Assembly (NCBI RefSeq): GCF_026127265.1
Contig: NZ_WWFG01000005.1
Span: 124,001 to 188,000 of the forward strand
DNA from: Nostoc sp. KVJ3
GTDB taxonomy: Bacteria; Cyanobacteriota; Cyanobacteriia; Cyanobacteriales; Nostocaceae
Reading direction: 5' to 3'
Length of the DNA: 64,000 nucleotides
Shown: positions 63,806 to 64,000 of the stretch, piece after piece
How the letters are laid out: every line of letters begins with the position of its first letter
Numbering within the stretch: the first letter of the stretch is position 1
The notes under the pieces: model-generated
Told to the model about the DNA's origin: nothing
The model's input: the letters and a program-made list of their open reading frames with translations, nothing else
Database searches by the model: none
Translations under genes and position numbers: made by a program

Positions 63806-64000
63806 ATACCATTTCAGACGTAGATTACGTGGAAAAGTTTTGCTGTCAAAGGTTATAAGCTTTAGTTGCTATCAACAGAACCATCAATAAAAAACCTGTA
63901 CAACTGCAAGTAAATTCATTCGCAATAACAATATTCAACCACCATGTGTTATTACAGTACTCAAGATATCGGGTAGTGAAGAAAAAATTTTCTTGTCCAA

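Overview
The window looks like part of a large, repeat-rich plasmid (or a plasmid-like chromosomal island) of a filamentous heterocystous cyanobacterium of the Nostoc/Anabaena type. Reasons: many HIP1 octamers (GCGATCGC), heptanucleotide tandem repeats, small dispersed palindromic repeats, a giant Ser/Thr kinase-histidine kinase hybrid, NRPS genes, and a dense load of insertion sequences. Plasmid character is inferred from a ParB-like protein (9175-10359) followed by a primase-like protein with DxD and SxH motifs (10920-13145), and from several plasmid-type DNA-binding proteins. No rRNA, tRNA or CRISPR array was recognised.

Layout. 1-2.2 kb: end of a polysaccharide deacetylase, a glutathione reductase pseudogene with an internal deletion, and a Cys-rich four-helix-bundle copper-binding protein. 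2.2-8.7 kb: nested mobile elements: a group II intron 5' fragment cut by an ISKra4/ISLre2-type IS, then a Tn7-like transposon end split by an IS1634 element, itself split by an IS630 element. 9-16 kb: ParB-like and primase-like genes, a second and longer group II intron fragment with a truncated reverse transcriptase, a small DNA-binding protein with repeated palindromic sites, and a truncated IS1182. 16.1-16.6 kb: a 519-bp Tn7-like mini-element. 16.6-25.3 kb: a minus-strand operon that may be an undescribed envelope-spanning DNA-transfer apparatus: two HTH-like proteins, six small membrane or secreted proteins, a membrane-anchored M23 peptidase, a membrane-anchored lysozyme-like protein and an FtsK-type DNA translocase. 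The translocase gene is broken by an IS and truncated. 25.7-28.2 kb: a Septu-like defence pair (AAA ATPase plus HNH-like nuclease) with a four-helix-bundle gene inserted between its members. 28.3-31.3 kb: AraC regulator, SDR oxidoreductases and a decayed aldo/keto reductase. 31.7-38.1 kb: a 2126-aa hybrid signalling protein. 38-41.6 kb: transposase remnants and an AraC regulator.

41.9-54.5 kb: a partly decayed biosynthetic cluster. It has a PLP fold-type III decarboxylase, a sulfotransferase, two Fe/2-oxoglutarate oxygenases, an NRPS A-PCP protein, a separate condensation domain, an APS kinase (supply of PAPS for the sulfotransferase), a flippase, and remnants resembling nosE and nosF of the 4-methylproline pathway fused by a deletion. 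The A-domain code resembles proline-type codes. The suggested product is a sulfated, proline-type peptide or amino-acid derivative; this is inference.

55-64 kb: transposase debris with an in-gene MITE, then plasmid-type hypothetical genes around a triple operator-like repeat, a C5 cytosine methyltransferase with a foreign C-terminal tail, a paralogue pseudogene split by a second TGT...ACA mini-element with a 5-bp target duplication, and a GIY-YIG nuclease.

The two strongest candidates for something undescribed are the FtsK/lysozyme/M23/small-membrane-protein operon and the pair of roughly 515-bp mini-elements with Tn7-like ends.
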